Positions 7,841 through 16,259 of a DNA stretch of 64,000 nt are shown piece after piece (positions within the stretch are counted from its first letter, which is position 1; every line of letters starts with the position of its first letter). Source of the DNA: DASQDN01 sp963844855. GTDB lineage: Bacteria > Acidobacteriota > Terriglobia > Bryobacterales > Bryobacteraceae. The stretch is from NCBI GenBank assembly GCA_963844855.1, contig CAWJQP010000020.1, positions 1 to 64,000 of the forward strand, written 5' to 3'. Both the position numbers and the translations under genes were made by a program. The notes under the pieces were generated by a model that saw only the letters and a program-made list of their open reading frames with translations, was not told where the DNA came from and made no database searches.

Positions 7841-8311
7841 TCACCTGTCTGTTTCTAACACGAACAGGGTTCTCGCAGTACTGACATTGCGATAGCAGCT
7901 ACACCGTTCACCATCTGGAGTGCCAAGCGATTTTACGGCTCGCTTGGTTCTGGTGCAAACGTGGGGCGAACGGTATCTTGCGTCGAAGATCGCGCGCTCG
8001 TGATTACTCGGCGGCCACGGTTCCCCAAATCGCCGGATTGTCTTCGGTCGGCCGGGCGGCTTCCCGAGCTTGAATTGGTGCTTCTTGATTTTCGCTGCGA
8101 GTTCAATGCCGCTGATCGTGACTGTTGCTGTATGGAAGCGCTTGAAGCCCAGCATCGGTCCGATCCGTTGCTTTATGCGTCGATGGTCTTGCTCCACTCC
8201 ATTATTGAGAAACTTGCTGGAACGGACGTGAACTCGCTTCGGCATCTTTCCGTCGGACTTCAGCTCCCGAAACCTGCCGACGCTCCCGGCCGATAGGACA
8301 CAGATGGTCAT
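7841..8311 (-). pseudogene. IS6-family transposase, C-terminal fragment
   Basis: The readable part begins LKSDGKMPKRVHVRSSKFLN and continues NGVEQDHRRIKQRIGPMLGF and TVTISGIELAAKIKKHQF. This is the last third of an IS6-type DDE enzyme, including the glutamate in VEQDHR. The first two catalytic acidic residues and the DNA-binding N-terminus are missing; at about 8290 the sequence gives way to a kinase fragment on the other strand. The tail beyond about 7930 is probably not original. Confidence 0.75.
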
Positions 8312-8720
8312 GGTGTTTCAAAACCTGATAGGGAATGCGCTCAAGTACCGGCGCGTTGAAGTACCCCGCATCCGTATTGGTGCGGTTCGGGAAGAAACAA
8401 ACTGGCGCATATCTGTCGCAGACAATGGCCAAGGCTTTGAAAGCGACTATGCTGAGATGATCTTTAAGCCGTTTAGGAGGCTTCACGGCAAGAACGTTCC
8501 GGGAAGCGGTATCGGCCTTGCCACTTGCAAGCGCGTGATTGAGAGGCTTGGTGGAAAGATCTGGGCAGAATCCACGCTGGGCGAGGGGTCGACATTTCAC
8601 TTCACGCTGCCGGCTGAGTTGCTGCAACCTGAAGGCTACGTTCCTCTCCCATCGAGTACATCTTTCACAACAGCGCCAAGCCTCATGAACTCGGTAAGTT
8701 CAGAAGGTTTCCGAAAATAG
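8304..8720 (+). pseudogene. Histidine kinase ATPase-domain fragment
   Basis: This fragment holds the HATPase part of a kinase: N box MVMVFQNLIGNALKYR, G1 box VADNGQGFES, F box IFKPFRRLHG, G2 box VPGSGIGLATCKRVIERLGG and the closing strand GSTFHFTLPA. Everything before the N box was removed by the IS6 scrap on its left. From about 8640 it runs antisense into the receiver gene, so the last 25 codons are probably not native. It is not a duplicate of the neighbouring kinase; the wording of the boxes differs. Confidence 0.7.
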
Positions 8721-9046
8721 GCGGTTGCTCCAAGGGCCTCAACTCGTTTGCGGTCCTTTGGAGCATCGGAGGAGGTCACTACAATAACAGGTGTTTGAGC
8801 GCACGCCGGGTGCTTGCGGAATGCCTGTAACACTTGCGGCCCATCAACTTTCGGCAGGTTGAGATCGAGCAAGAGAACATCAGGGCAGGGTGGCTCGCTA
8901 GCCGCTCCCATGCGTTCAAGGAACTGAAGTGCCTCATCACCATCTTTGACAACGTGCAGTTCATGGTCAATTTGATGTTCCGTCAGCGCCTGCCTGACAA
9001 GCAGAACATCGCCGAAGTTGTCCTCGGCAAGTAAGATGTGCAGCAC
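8636..9046 (-). CDS. Single-domain response regulator (receiver)
   Basis: The 136-residue protein is one receiver domain: acidic pair in LLAEDNFGD, phospho-acceptor aspartate in VLLLDLNLPKVDG, threonine/serine in VIVVTSSDAP, and the conserved lysine in AYFRKPSE. There is no output domain. The form (EDNFGDVLLVRQAL) is that of Rcp1-type receivers that pair with PAS or phytochrome kinases. It starts 3 bases after the kinase gene ends, so the two are surely co-transcribed and probably form one phosphorelay. Confidence 0.9.
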   Translation of the reverse strand: MLHILLAEDNFGDVLLVRQALTEHQIDHELHVVKDGDEALQFLERMGAASEPPCPDVLLLDLNLPKVDGPQVLQAFRKHPACAQTPVIVVTSSDAPKDRKRVEALGATAYFRKPSELTEFMRLGAVVKDVLDGRGT

Positions 9047-9049
9047 GTT

Positions 9050-11701
9050 TTAGTTCTCCTCAAGACGCGGAAGAGAGAAGTAAAACGTCGCCCCCTGTCG
9101 AGGGGTGCTCTCAGCCCACATCCGCCCACCGTATCGCTCCACGATGCGCTGGCATATGGCCAAGCCCAGCCCCGTGCCCGGATATTCCTCCTTATGGAGA
9201 CGCTTGAAGAGGCCAAAGATGCGCTCTGCATATTGGGGTTCAAACCCGATTCCGTTATCGGTCACGGCGACGACCCACTTGTCACCGTCGAGCTTGGCAG
9301 AGATCTGGACCTCAGGAGGAACGTCCTTCTTTCGATACTTCAGGGCGTTTGAGAGGATGTTCTGAAAGACATGGGCCATCTGAGGGGTTTCGCCGCGAAC
9401 GACAGGTAGAGGTTCTGAGGTGATAACGGCCGCATTCTCCTCAATGCGGTTCTTAAACACGGAGAGTGCTTCGGTCAGGGCGTCTGAGAGATTCGCCGTG
9501 CCAATCGGAAGTTCTTCCTTTTGCACTGATCGGGAGTAGGTAAGGAGGTCCCGGATGAGCAATTCCATGCGAGTGACCCCTTGCTGGACGAGGCCAGCAA
9601 ACTGCTGGGCTTCTGGTTTGTCTCCGATGAAATTCTTCAGCAGGAGTTGTGTATAGATGTTGACCATGCGAAGCGGTTCCTGCAGGTCATGGCTTGCGAC
9701 GTAGGCGAACTCCTCCAGCTCCCGGTTGGCGCGTTCGAGTTCCTGCCGTGCACGAACATGTGTTTCGACGTCGATAGCTATTGCGACAATTCCGACAGTC
9801 GTGCCGTCGAGCTCTTTTAGCGGCTGGTAGACAAAGGTGAACCAACAGTCCTCAACCACACCGTCGTTGTTACGGTCGAGCGGGATTAAGTACTCGTTGC
9901 CGATAAACGGTTCTCCGGTATCGAGCACGCTGTTAAGAATACGTCTGGTTTCCTCATTTACTTCCGGCAGAGCGTCGAAAAGCGAGCGGTGAAGCAGCTC
10001 TCGGCTGGGGAAGAACGCCTGATAGAAGGGGTTAACCAGCTCAAAGACCATGTCCCGGCCGCGTAAGACCGCGACGCCGACCGGAGCCTGTGTAAAGACT
10101 TGCTGTAGCCGCTCTTCGCTAGCGGCGAGAGCCCGAGCCATTTCCTCCCGCTCTGTAATGTCCCTTGTGGACCCGGCAACTGCTTCAACCTCGCCATCTG
10201 AAGAAAACACCGGAACAAAGATGTACTCGTAGTAGCGAGTTTCTGCTGTAGGTCCGGTAAACGGAGTTTGGTCCCGAACGGGCCCCTTCGTATCGATGAC
10301 TTCCTGAATTTGACTCTGCAATCTCCCGGCTAACTCCTCCGGGTAGCCCAACTCAAAGAAGTTCTTCCCGCGAGCTTCTTCAAACGACTTCTGCCAGAGG
10401 GAGAGTAGCGCTCGATTGATGTAAGTAAACCGGCCTTCAAGGTCAAAGATGTATGTGAAATCCGGAGTGTGGGAGAGTGCCGTATCAAATGTGTGCCACT
10501 GTTTCCTGAGTTCCGCTTCGGCTTGCTTCTGGTCCTCGATGTCTGTGCAGGTGCCAAACCAGCGCACAATCTGGTTTGACTCGTCGCGAATTGGCAGTGC
10601 ACGACCGAGAAACCACCGGTAAACGCCGTCGTAGCGTCGGCATCGGTACTCAATTTCGTACTCCTCCCCGGTGGCTAAACTGTGTCGCCATACCTCCCAA
10701 GCCCGCTCTTGGTCATCGGGATGAAAGAAGTTATTCCAGCCCTCTCCAGCAGATTCTGTCGGAGTAGTTCCTGTGTACTCGTACCAGCGGCTGTTATACC
10801 ACTCGTGGTAACCGTCCGGCCTCGTCACCCAGACAAGCTGAGGCATGGAGTCAGCGACTTGGCGGATCTCGGCCTCGCTTTGGCGTAGTGCTTCTTCTGC
10901 CTGCTTACGCGCAGTGATGTCTTGCGCCACACCTGCAATTCGGTAAATCTCTCCAGCAGCGTTTCTCACCGGAAACGCGCGGTCGAAGATCCAGCGCTGT
11001 TCCCCATCAGGACGAACCAGCCGATATTCGACGCTAACCTGGCCGTGAGGCATATCCTGCTCGAACGATTGGTGCACGCGCTCCGCATCTTCGGGATGGA
11101 TGAGGCTCTTCCATGCGTCAAGAGCGCCGTCCGCCACGTCTGCTGAAAGCTTGGTTACTTCGCCGAACGAAGGGCTCACGTACAGCACGCGAGTTTGAGG
11201 AAAGTCCGTCAGCCAGAAGACGTCTGTGATATTTTCTGCGAGCAGCTGGAACTGCGCCTCCGCCTGCTGCCGTTTATCGTTGGCATCTTTTGTGGCAGCG
11301 GTGAGCTTCTTAATTTCTGCGAGCTCACGGCTTCTGAGAAATAACTCGGCTTCGATCTTGTCTGCCCGAATGCGCTCGGTTTCTGCGAGGCGTCCCTGTT
11401 CGGCCTCGAGCTGCTTGAGGCGCAAAAACTCGGTGATGTCTTCGACGCGGTGGATGATGTATTGCACCGACCCGTCATCATTCAGGACTGGAGAATTAAC
11501 AGGACTCCAGTAGCGCTCCTCAAATCCGCCTCCCAGTGCCACCGGCCGGCGAATGTCATATTTCTGGGCAGCCATCGCATCCGGTGCTTGCGTGCTGAGC
11601 ACTCGGCCGAAGTGAGGCGTGTAGATTACTGACCCCTGTCGCCGTGGGGTCGTCCGGGTTGTCAGGAAACACTTCAAAGAGGCCGTGGCCGAGGATCTCA
11701 T
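9050..11701 (-). CDS. Multi-PAS sensor histidine kinase
   Basis: The intact frame has 883 codons. After the end of a first PAS domain and a coiled-coil linker (about residues 95-145) come four PAS/PAC units, near residues 150-270, 285-395, 402-520 and 535-655. The PAC motifs include YRCRRYDGVYRWFLGRALPI. The dimerisation helix carries the phospho-acceptor histidine in EEFAYVASHDLQEPLRMV (about residue 672). The ATPase boxes are NILSNALKYR, VTDNGIGFEP, FGLFKRLH and YPGTGLGLAICQRIVERYGG. No membrane segment is seen, so it is a cytosolic sensor. The first 30 codons are out of frame with the true N-terminus, which lies at 11640-11866. The receiver gene follows at 3 bases. Confidence 0.85.
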   Translation of the reverse strand: MRSSATASLKCFLTTRTTPRRQGSVIYTPHFGRVLSTQAPDAMAAQKYDIRRPVALGGGFEERYWSPVNSPVLNDDGSVQYIIHRVEDITEFLRLKQLEAEQGRLAETERIRADKIEAELFLRSRELAEIKKLTAATKDANDKRQQAEAQFQLLAENITDVFWLTDFPQTRVLYVSPSFGEVTKLSADVADGALDAWKSLIHPEDAERVHQSFEQDMPHGQVSVEYRLVRPDGEQRWIFDRAFPVRNAAGEIYRIAGVAQDITARKQAEEALRQSEAEIRQVADSMPQLVWVTRPDGYHEWYNSRWYEYTGTTPTESAGEGWNNFFHPDDQERAWEVWRHSLATGEEYEIEYRCRRYDGVYRWFLGRALPIRDESNQIVRWFGTCTDIEDQKQAEAELRKQWHTFDTALSHTPDFTYIFDLEGRFTYINRALLSLWQKSFEEARGKNFFELGYPEELAGRLQSQIQEVIDTKGPVRDQTPFTGPTAETRYYEYIFVPVFSSDGEVEAVAGSTRDITEREEMARALAASEERLQQVFTQAPVGVAVLRGRDMVFELVNPFYQAFFPSRELLHRSLFDALPEVNEETRRILNSVLDTGEPFIGNEYLIPLDRNNDGVVEDCWFTFVYQPLKELDGTTVGIVAIAIDVETHVRARQELERANRELEEFAYVASHDLQEPLRMVNIYTQLLLKNFIGDKPEAQQFAGLVQQGVTRMELLIRDLLTYSRSVQKEELPIGTANLSDALTEALSVFKNRIEENAAVITSEPLPVVRGETPQMAHVFQNILSNALKYRKKDVPPEVQISAKLDGDKWVVAVTDNGIGFEPQYAERIFGLFKRLHKEEYPGTGLGLAICQRIVERYGGRMWAESTPRQGATFYFSLPRLEEN

Positions 11702-11866
11702 CCCGCCTAGTTAAGGTCGCCTCGGCATAAGCGTTACTGACTCCGACAATGGTAAACGTCGGATCGTCGGGCAGCAGGACCAGAAACAGGCCCGGTGCTG
11801 CTTCAAACAGCCGCTGAAAGTCGAGCGGAGTACCGAGGAAGTCCTTGACCGACAGTGTTGTTCATT
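11630..11866 (-). pseudogene. True N-terminal PAS segment of the kinase, displaced by a frameshift
   Basis: In a frame one base away, the minus strand reads TLSVKDFLGTPLDFQRLFEA, LVLLPDDPTFTIVGVSNAYA and LGHGLFEVFPDNPDDPTATG. This is a canonical first PAS domain that leads directly into the kinase text FGRVLSTQAPDAM after one shift near 11625. The reading begins at the stop of the upstream ribbon-helix-helix gene, so the original genes touched or overlapped. An initiator codon in this exact frame is not obvious, hinting at a second lesion near 11862. Confidence 0.6.
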
Positions 11867-12059
11867 TGCCGCTCTTCGCACTCCGGCCAGTCGGTTTGGG
11901 GGCGCGTTCTTTATCAGCACTCTGGCGAAGCGTCTTGTAAGCGCGAAGTGCTTCGCGAACGAGTTCGCTCATCGTGCGTTGCTCGGAGCGAGCAACCTCT
12001 TCGGCCCAGCTGAGCATCTCTGGGGGCAGGGACACTGAAAGTACCTTTGTTGTACGCAT
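11862..12059 (-). CDS. CopG-type ribbon-helix-helix regulator
   Basis: The 65-residue protein starts MRTTKVLSVSLPPEMLSWAE and continues RSEQRTMSELVREALRAYKT. This is the strand, helix, helix pattern of MetJ/Arc/CopG DNA-binding dimers, with a basic tail. Such proteins are often antitoxins or autorepressors, but no toxin gene is next to it. Its end abuts the kinase reading frame, which suggests that it leads an operon with the kinase and receiver. A role in controlling that operon is inference from position. Confidence 0.75.
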   Translation of the reverse strand: MRTTKVLSVSLPPEMLSWAEEVARSEQRTMSELVREALRAYKTLRQSADKERAPKPTGRSAKSGK

Positions 12060-12116
12060 TCACTACCTCCGAGTCATACCAAGTATGACCTACCCCTTGG
12101 CAGCGGGCTCCACGCC

Positions 12117-12458
12117 TTGGAAACAAATAGACCGAGGTACATGTTCCCGGCAGGCGCTCAGTTCATCAAACGCGCGAAGTCGAATCCGCGCGAGGAAACG
12201 AAAGCGTTAACACTCGCGCGTGTGCGGCAGCTCTTCAATCTGCCGAACGGAGATGATGTGGTGGCGTTTCGTGACCGGGCAATTCTTCGCTTCTACTGCT
12301 ACACAGGAGCCCGCATCAGGGCAGGGTGCAGGCTTCGTGTCGAAGACTTTCACTACGACCATGAGGATTCAACGGTCAGGCTCCACGAAAAGGGAAGCGG
12401 AGGCGATCGCTGGAGAGTGACGCCGAGGAATAACCGGCTGGACTCATCTGGACGATGA
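12117..12458 (+). pseudogene. Tyrosine recombinase (phage-type integrase) fragment
   Basis: The piece covers the start of the catalytic domain: ETKALTLARVRQLFNLPNGD, DRAILRFYCYTGARIRAGCR and LRVEDFHYDHEDSTVRLHEK, with the first catalytic arginine in TGARIRAGC and the beta-hairpin lysine in EKGSG. After about codon 95 the frame is lost, and the H-x-x-R and tyrosine box are not found downstream. It is too short (full proteins are about 300-350 residues). It faces away from the kinase operon. Confidence 0.65.
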
Positions 12459-12918
12459 GCGGGGCGCACCAACTCTGGATCGCGCCCCGAAACAGATCAT
12501 CGGACAGATAGATCCCGATGCCTCCACTCTAAATCAGATTCTAAATATGATCGGTAGCGCCATTATTCCTCTTCCCGTGGGCGAGCGTTCGTATCGTGCC
12601 CGGCTCATGCTCCACAACTTCATGAAGTCCCGTTGGATCATGCGGCTGAATGCCGCCCCCGCACAATGCACTCTTCAGAAGAGTCATCCTACAGCGGAGG
12701 AGTGTCCCAGCGGTTTCATGCGGTTGTTGGATGGGGGCACCGGATCTTCGAGCATGACTGCATTCTCATCGTTGCTTCTCAAGCTGAGGGCGCGGGAGGG
12801 TCCGCTACAAGTTAAGCACCGTTGCGGATTTCGAACTATGACACGCGCCCCTGTCGCTGGCGGCGAGTCCTTGGAGGTGTGCCTCGAGGTGAGAATCAGT
12901 GCCAAGGTTGACTACAAA
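12459..12918. other. No recognisable gene
   Basis: The 460 bases between the integrase scrap and the lone IS21 end give only short, overlapping frames without family signals. It may be the internal residue of a deleted element. Confidence 0.4.
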
Positions 12919-12955
12919 ACCGGTGAAAATGCGTTATTTTAAGTCGGCGCTAACA
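12919..12955 (-). repeat. Solo IS21-type terminal repeat
   Basis: Read on the minus strand it begins TGTTAGCGCCGACTTAAAAT and continues AACGCATTTTCACCGG. It matches the right end of the 944-4434 element at the first 11 bases and in spacing, but it differs enough to come from another copy. No istA or istB is attached. It ends exactly where readable parB begins. Confidence 0.6.
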
Positions 12956-13438
12956 GGCTATCGCCTTGTCGCTGGTGGCCGGCGTCTCGCCGCTGCGATT
13001 GCGCTTCAATGGAAAACCGTCCCGGCCAGCCTCTATGCCACGCTTCCCGCTGACCAACGCGCCGCCATCGAAAGCGAGGAGAACGAGGTGCGCCTCAACT
13101 ACAACGACCGGGAACGATGCCGCTCTCTAGCCAACGAGGACGCGCAAAAAGCGCGCGAATTTCTCGAATCTCAGAGTCAAGTTACTGAAAAGGAGGAGGA
13201 TGAGTTTATCGGCGAATTTGCCGAAAAACCCTCCAAGGGTGGACGCCCCAAGAAGCCAGCAAACAAAGCCGCAGTAGCAGAAGCCATCGGGGTAAGCCGG
13301 CAGTCTCTCGATAAAGCGGAAGAACACGTCGATATCGCTAACATTTATCCCTTGCGCTCAATGCTGCGGAACTCCCCGAGGAGCGAAACGCCTCAGCCTC
13401 CAAGCAAAAGAGGTTGCCCGACACACTCTCGGGAGTGA
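12956..13438 (+). pseudogene. ParB/Spo0J-type partition protein, truncated
   Basis: Starting right after the IS21 end, the frame reads YRLVAGGRRLAAAIAL (the GERR-like box of ParB nucleases), then IESEENEVRLNYNDRERCRS, a K/E-rich linker with EFAEKPSKGGRPKKPANKAA, and the helix-turn-helix VAEAIGVSRQSLDKAEEHVD. The N-terminal part with the first ParB strand is missing. Near 13350 a one-base change ends the family resemblance, although the frame stays open to 13438. It is a chromosomal- or plasmid-type DNA-binding ParB without a ParA next to it. Confidence 0.65.
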
Positions 13439-13599
13439 GGCCGGCCGCACTATAAGCCATACCACCCCGAAAAATGCGGGAGCAAAGTCATACGTTCATC
13501 ACCGGGAGGACTCGTTCCGTTGTCAAGGGCGATCGCGCTCGGCTATCGCTTCATCCAACCTAATATGACCGACCTTGGGCTAAGTGGAATCGCCCGCCG

Positions 13600-13827
13600 T
13601 TAGAAGCGGTATAGCACAAACCCAGGAATGATAACCATAAGAAGAACTAGAAGCGCAAAGATGAGTTGAGTGTCGTTCTCGCAAACCGCGCCCGGCTCTC
13701 GTCGGCGTTCTGCTTTGTCGGTTCCTCCAGCAGGTTTCTCCACAGGGGGGTGGTGCAACGCCGCGAACGCCTGGGCGTACTGCTGAACTACTGCTACCCG
13801 GACTGCGGCCTGAGGGTTGGCCGACAA
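13600..13827 (-). CDS. Small protein with C-terminal membrane anchor (tentative)
   Basis: A 75-residue frame ends in a clear single transmembrane helix, TQLIFALLVLLMVIIPGFVL, followed by YRF. The N-terminal 50 residues are polar (MSANPQAAVRVAVVQQY and VEKPAGGTDKAERRREPGA). The last of these is encoded by a 53-base repeat also found at 14253. A tail-anchored protein is possible; no family is recognised. Confidence 0.35.
   Translation of the reverse strand: MSANPQAAVRVAVVQQYAQAFAALHHPPVEKPAGGTDKAERRREPGAVCENDTQLIFALLVLLMVIIPGFVLYRF
13688..13740. repeat. 53-base direct repeat, copy 1
   Basis: This begins GCGCCCGGCTCTCG and ends CCAGCAGGTTTCTC. It matches 14253-14305 with two differences. Confidence 0.8.
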
Positions 13828-14252
13828 CTAATCTGATCGGTTTGTCCTGGCAATTCAGGGCGTAGTTGATGCTTGCTCCGAGTTGGGTGCCGGATCGGCT
13901 CGCAATCAGCACGGTCGAGCCTCCGAATGAGTCCGCACCGAAGTGGGTGCTCCCGTGTTTCATACCCCCGAGGGTAGTCTGGTGTGTGCAATCCGCTGCA
14001 CCATGGTGTAACGGCCCTTTGTGCCGGCGCGGACATTCAATTGACTGGTACACGACCCGTCGTCGTGCAATTCGTCCGCATTAACGGGCATTCTTCAGGG
14101 TTCCAGGCGGCAATTGCCTTTTGCCCGGTGCGCCGTCCGGAAGCGTGAGCACGGCCTCGCAAGCAGCTTGATTGTGAATCGGCAGCTCAACGTCCTTCGA
14201 GTTTCCATTCTTCAGCCCTGCTGTTCAGGGCAACGGCTGCGCTTGAACCGCC
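13828..14252. other. Intergenic stretch between repeat copies, no gene recognised
   Basis: Frames here are short and mutually overlapping. The segment is bounded by the two 53-base repeats and may be a duplicated or deleted remnant. Confidence 0.4.
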
Positions 14253-14305
14253 GCGCCCGGCTCTCGCCTGCGTTCTGCTTTGTCGGTTCCTCCAGCAGGT
14301 TTCTC
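14253..14305. repeat. 53-base direct repeat, copy 2
   Basis: Same orientation as copy 1 and about 565 bases downstream, 121 bases before the ssb start. Confidence 0.8.
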
Positions 14306-14425
14306 AACAACCAAGAAACCTGAGCGCTGGCACCTCCAACAAAGCTCTCCGGCTGCGTTTGGGAGCAGGGCCGCTTGCTTTTCGGTTGCCCCCGGAACAG
14401 AGGGCATCAGAAAAGGAGAACTCGA

Positions 14426-14797
14426 ATGTATACGTTGAATCAGCTCACCATCATCGGTTTCACTGGCAATGACGCCGAAGCTCACTACACTCCGAACGGC
14501 ACGCTGGTAGTAAGCCTTTCGATCGCCACCAAAGAATCCTGGAAGGATGCAGATGGAAACTGGCAGAGCCGCACGGACTGGCATCGGGTCGTGACCTTCG
14601 GCAAGCTGGCCGAATACACGCGGACTTTGACGAAAGGTTCTTACGTCATGGTGCAAGGAGCGGTACGCACCCGGGAATATGAACGCGACAGCATTAAACA
14701 CCGAGTTACAGAGCTACGCGCCGACTCGATCGGAAAGCTTGATCGCGCTGAACGTCGAGCCGAGAGTGACGGTGACCCTGAACCGAATCCAGCGTGA
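14426..14797 (+). CDS. ssb: Single-stranded DNA-binding protein
   Basis: The 123-residue protein is a single OB fold: MYTLNQLTIIGFTGNDAEAH, TLVVSLSIATKESW, RTDWHRVVTFGKLAEYTRTL and GSYVMVQGAVRTREYE. The tryptophans and the phenylalanine of the DNA groove are present. The short acidic tail DGDPEPNPA lacks the DDDIPF tip that docks repair proteins, which is common in accessory or mobile-element SSBs. AAAAGGAG precedes the ATG at 14426. Length is less than a housekeeping Ssb (about 150-180). It stands alone in a mobile-element zone. Confidence 0.88.
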   Translation: MYTLNQLTIIGFTGNDAEAHYTPNGTLVVSLSIATKESWKDADGNWQSRTDWHRVVTFGKLAEYTRTLTKGSYVMVQGAVRTREYERDSIKHRVTELRADSIGKLDRAERRAESDGDPEPNPA

Positions 14798-14810
14798 GCT
14801 TTGTCCTTCC

Positions 14811-14835
14811 GGGCTCGGCGACGCCAGCCGAGTCC
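14811..14835 (+). terminator. Stem-loop after ssb
   Basis: GGGCTCGGC (14811-14819) pairs with GCCGAGTCC (14827-14835), 14 bases after the ssb stop. There is no T run, so this is a weak terminator or an RNA-stabilising hairpin. Confidence 0.3.
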
Positions 14836-15310
14836 GGATCCTCGCATGATCCAACTCGGAATACGAGTTTCTCCATTCAACGATTCGAGACGTTTCACGG
14901 ACGGCCCAAGCATGTGTATTCCCAGGCTGAGATGCCAACGATGCCCGCTGCCTCTCCGAGTAGCAACTCCTCAATAAACCGCAATATTTTCGGGCCATAC
15001 GGGAACATCACCCCATGGGCTTGCACGGCAAACCTCGTCGAAACGAACGGGAAGGGCATTTCGCCGATCAATTGTTAGGCGCTAGGCTTCTCAGCTGGGC
15101 GGGGTTTCCAGATGGGTACAGCTTACCGAAGAATCCTAGATGGGATCGGCGAATAATGGTGGGCTGAAAATGGACCGGCGCGCAGGAATTCGCAAAAGTC
15201 AGTTCTAGCTGACCCGGTCAAATGCCTGATCGAAGGTGCAACAGAACCGGCGCCCAGAGGGTGTGGCAGTCTGCGATTGTCCGTGCTCAGCGGTATGGTG
15301 GTGTTCAGTT
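14836..15310. other. No recognisable gene
   Basis: Only short overlapping frames are seen between the ssb hairpin and the UPF0175-like remnant. Confidence 0.4.
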
Positions 15311-15400
15311 GTGCCAATCACAATTCCAGATGAGCTGCTTGCGGCCGCCGGTATTAGTGAAGCCGAGCTCAAACAAGAGCTTGCTTTATCCTTATTTCAG
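15311..15400 (+). pseudogene. UPF0175-type small protein, N-terminal remnant
   Basis: From a GTG at 15311 the frame reads VPITIPDELLAAAGISEAEL and KQELALSLFQRDR. The opening of UPF0175 antitoxin-like proteins has the same form (TI.DE.L...G..E.E...ELA..LF). After about 30 residues the sequence becomes IS6-type transposase in another frame, so the element cut this gene. Confidence 0.4.
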
Positions 15401-16052
15401 CGCGATCGGATTGCGATACAAGCTCAGCCTGCGGAACCTCGCGGAGATGTATCTGCTGCGTGGTTTCGAGTTCACCCATGAGGCGGTACGGGATTGGGAG
15501 GAACGTTTCGCTCCGCTGCTGGCCGAGCACATTCGCCGAAAACGAAAAGGGAAAGTGGGCCGGCGCTGGTACGTGGATGAAACGTATTTGAAGGTGAAGG
15601 GCAAGTGGTGTTATCTGTACCGCGCCATTGATCGCGAAGGCAATTTGGTGGACTCGATGCTCAGCGCGACCCGGGACATGGGTGCAGCCCAGCGATTCTT
15701 CCGCAGCGCTCAGTCCATGGTGAACTCAGCGCCGAAGCAGGTCACCACCGACGGCCACGATTCCTATCCGCGTGCGATCCGGGACATTCTTGGTCCGAAG
15801 GTGAAGCATCGGTGCAGCGCATACATGAACCGTCGAATTGAGCGAGATCACCGAGGAGTCAAACAGCGATACTATCCGATGCTGGGGTTCGGGGCGTTAC
15901 GCTCGGCCCAGCGCTTCTGTCGGGCCTTCGAGGAAGTTCGGCAGTACTTTCGACCCCGGCGCAAGCAGAACGAAGTAATCTCGCTCGCCAACGCCAGACG
16001 ACAGTTCCTGTTCCGAGCACTCAAACTGGAAGCATTCTTCGTCACCGCATAA
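15381..16052 (+). CDS. IS6-family transposase, N-terminus damaged
   Basis: The readable enzyme starts LLYPYFSAIGLRYKLSLRNL and keeps all three catalytic acids: aspartate in RRWYVDETYLKVKG, aspartate in VTTDGHDSYPRAI and glutamate in RRIERDHRGVKQRYYPMLGF. It ends with RQFLFRALKLEAFFVTA. About 223 residues are recognisable, close to the full 230-240 of the family, but no start codon with a ribosome site precedes them; the frame stays open upstream through foreign sequence. It may be translated from an internal start or be dead. Confidence 0.75.
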   Translation: MLYPYFSAIGLRYKLSLRNLAEMYLLRGFEFTHEAVRDWEERFAPLLAEHIRRKRKGKVGRRWYVDETYLKVKGKWCYLYRAIDREGNLVDSMLSATRDMGAAQRFFRSAQSMVNSAPKQVTTDGHDSYPRAIRDILGPKVKHRCSAYMNRRIERDHRGVKQRYYPMLGFGALRSAQRFCRAFEEVRQYFRPRRKQNEVISLANARRQFLFRALKLEAFFVTA

Positions 16053-16259
16053 CCAGCTACATCCTCAAGCTTGACGCTGAAGGTCGAGTTTATTTATCCC
16101 TTGCCCTCAGTTCTGACAGTCTCGTCGCTGCCCCCACAAGAAAGCTTTCCTGCAGAAAGATTGCGCGACTCATGGAAGCAGCGTAGTCTGTCGCCTGCCC
16201 TATCGGTAGTGGTGTGGTAAGCTCGTCGTCCAACGACTTGTAAAGTTCCTCTACAACCC

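Noticed and set aside
8202..8627. 141-codon minus-strand frame over the kinase fragment
   Set aside because: It is antisense to clear kinase motifs and shows no family signal.
13580..14053. 157-codon minus-strand frame before ssb
   Set aside because: It overlaps two other frames, is rich in S, G, R and has no motif; kept only the shorter frame with a membrane helix as a weak candidate.
14225..14701. 158-codon frame antisense to ssb
   Set aside because: Mirror of a secure gene.
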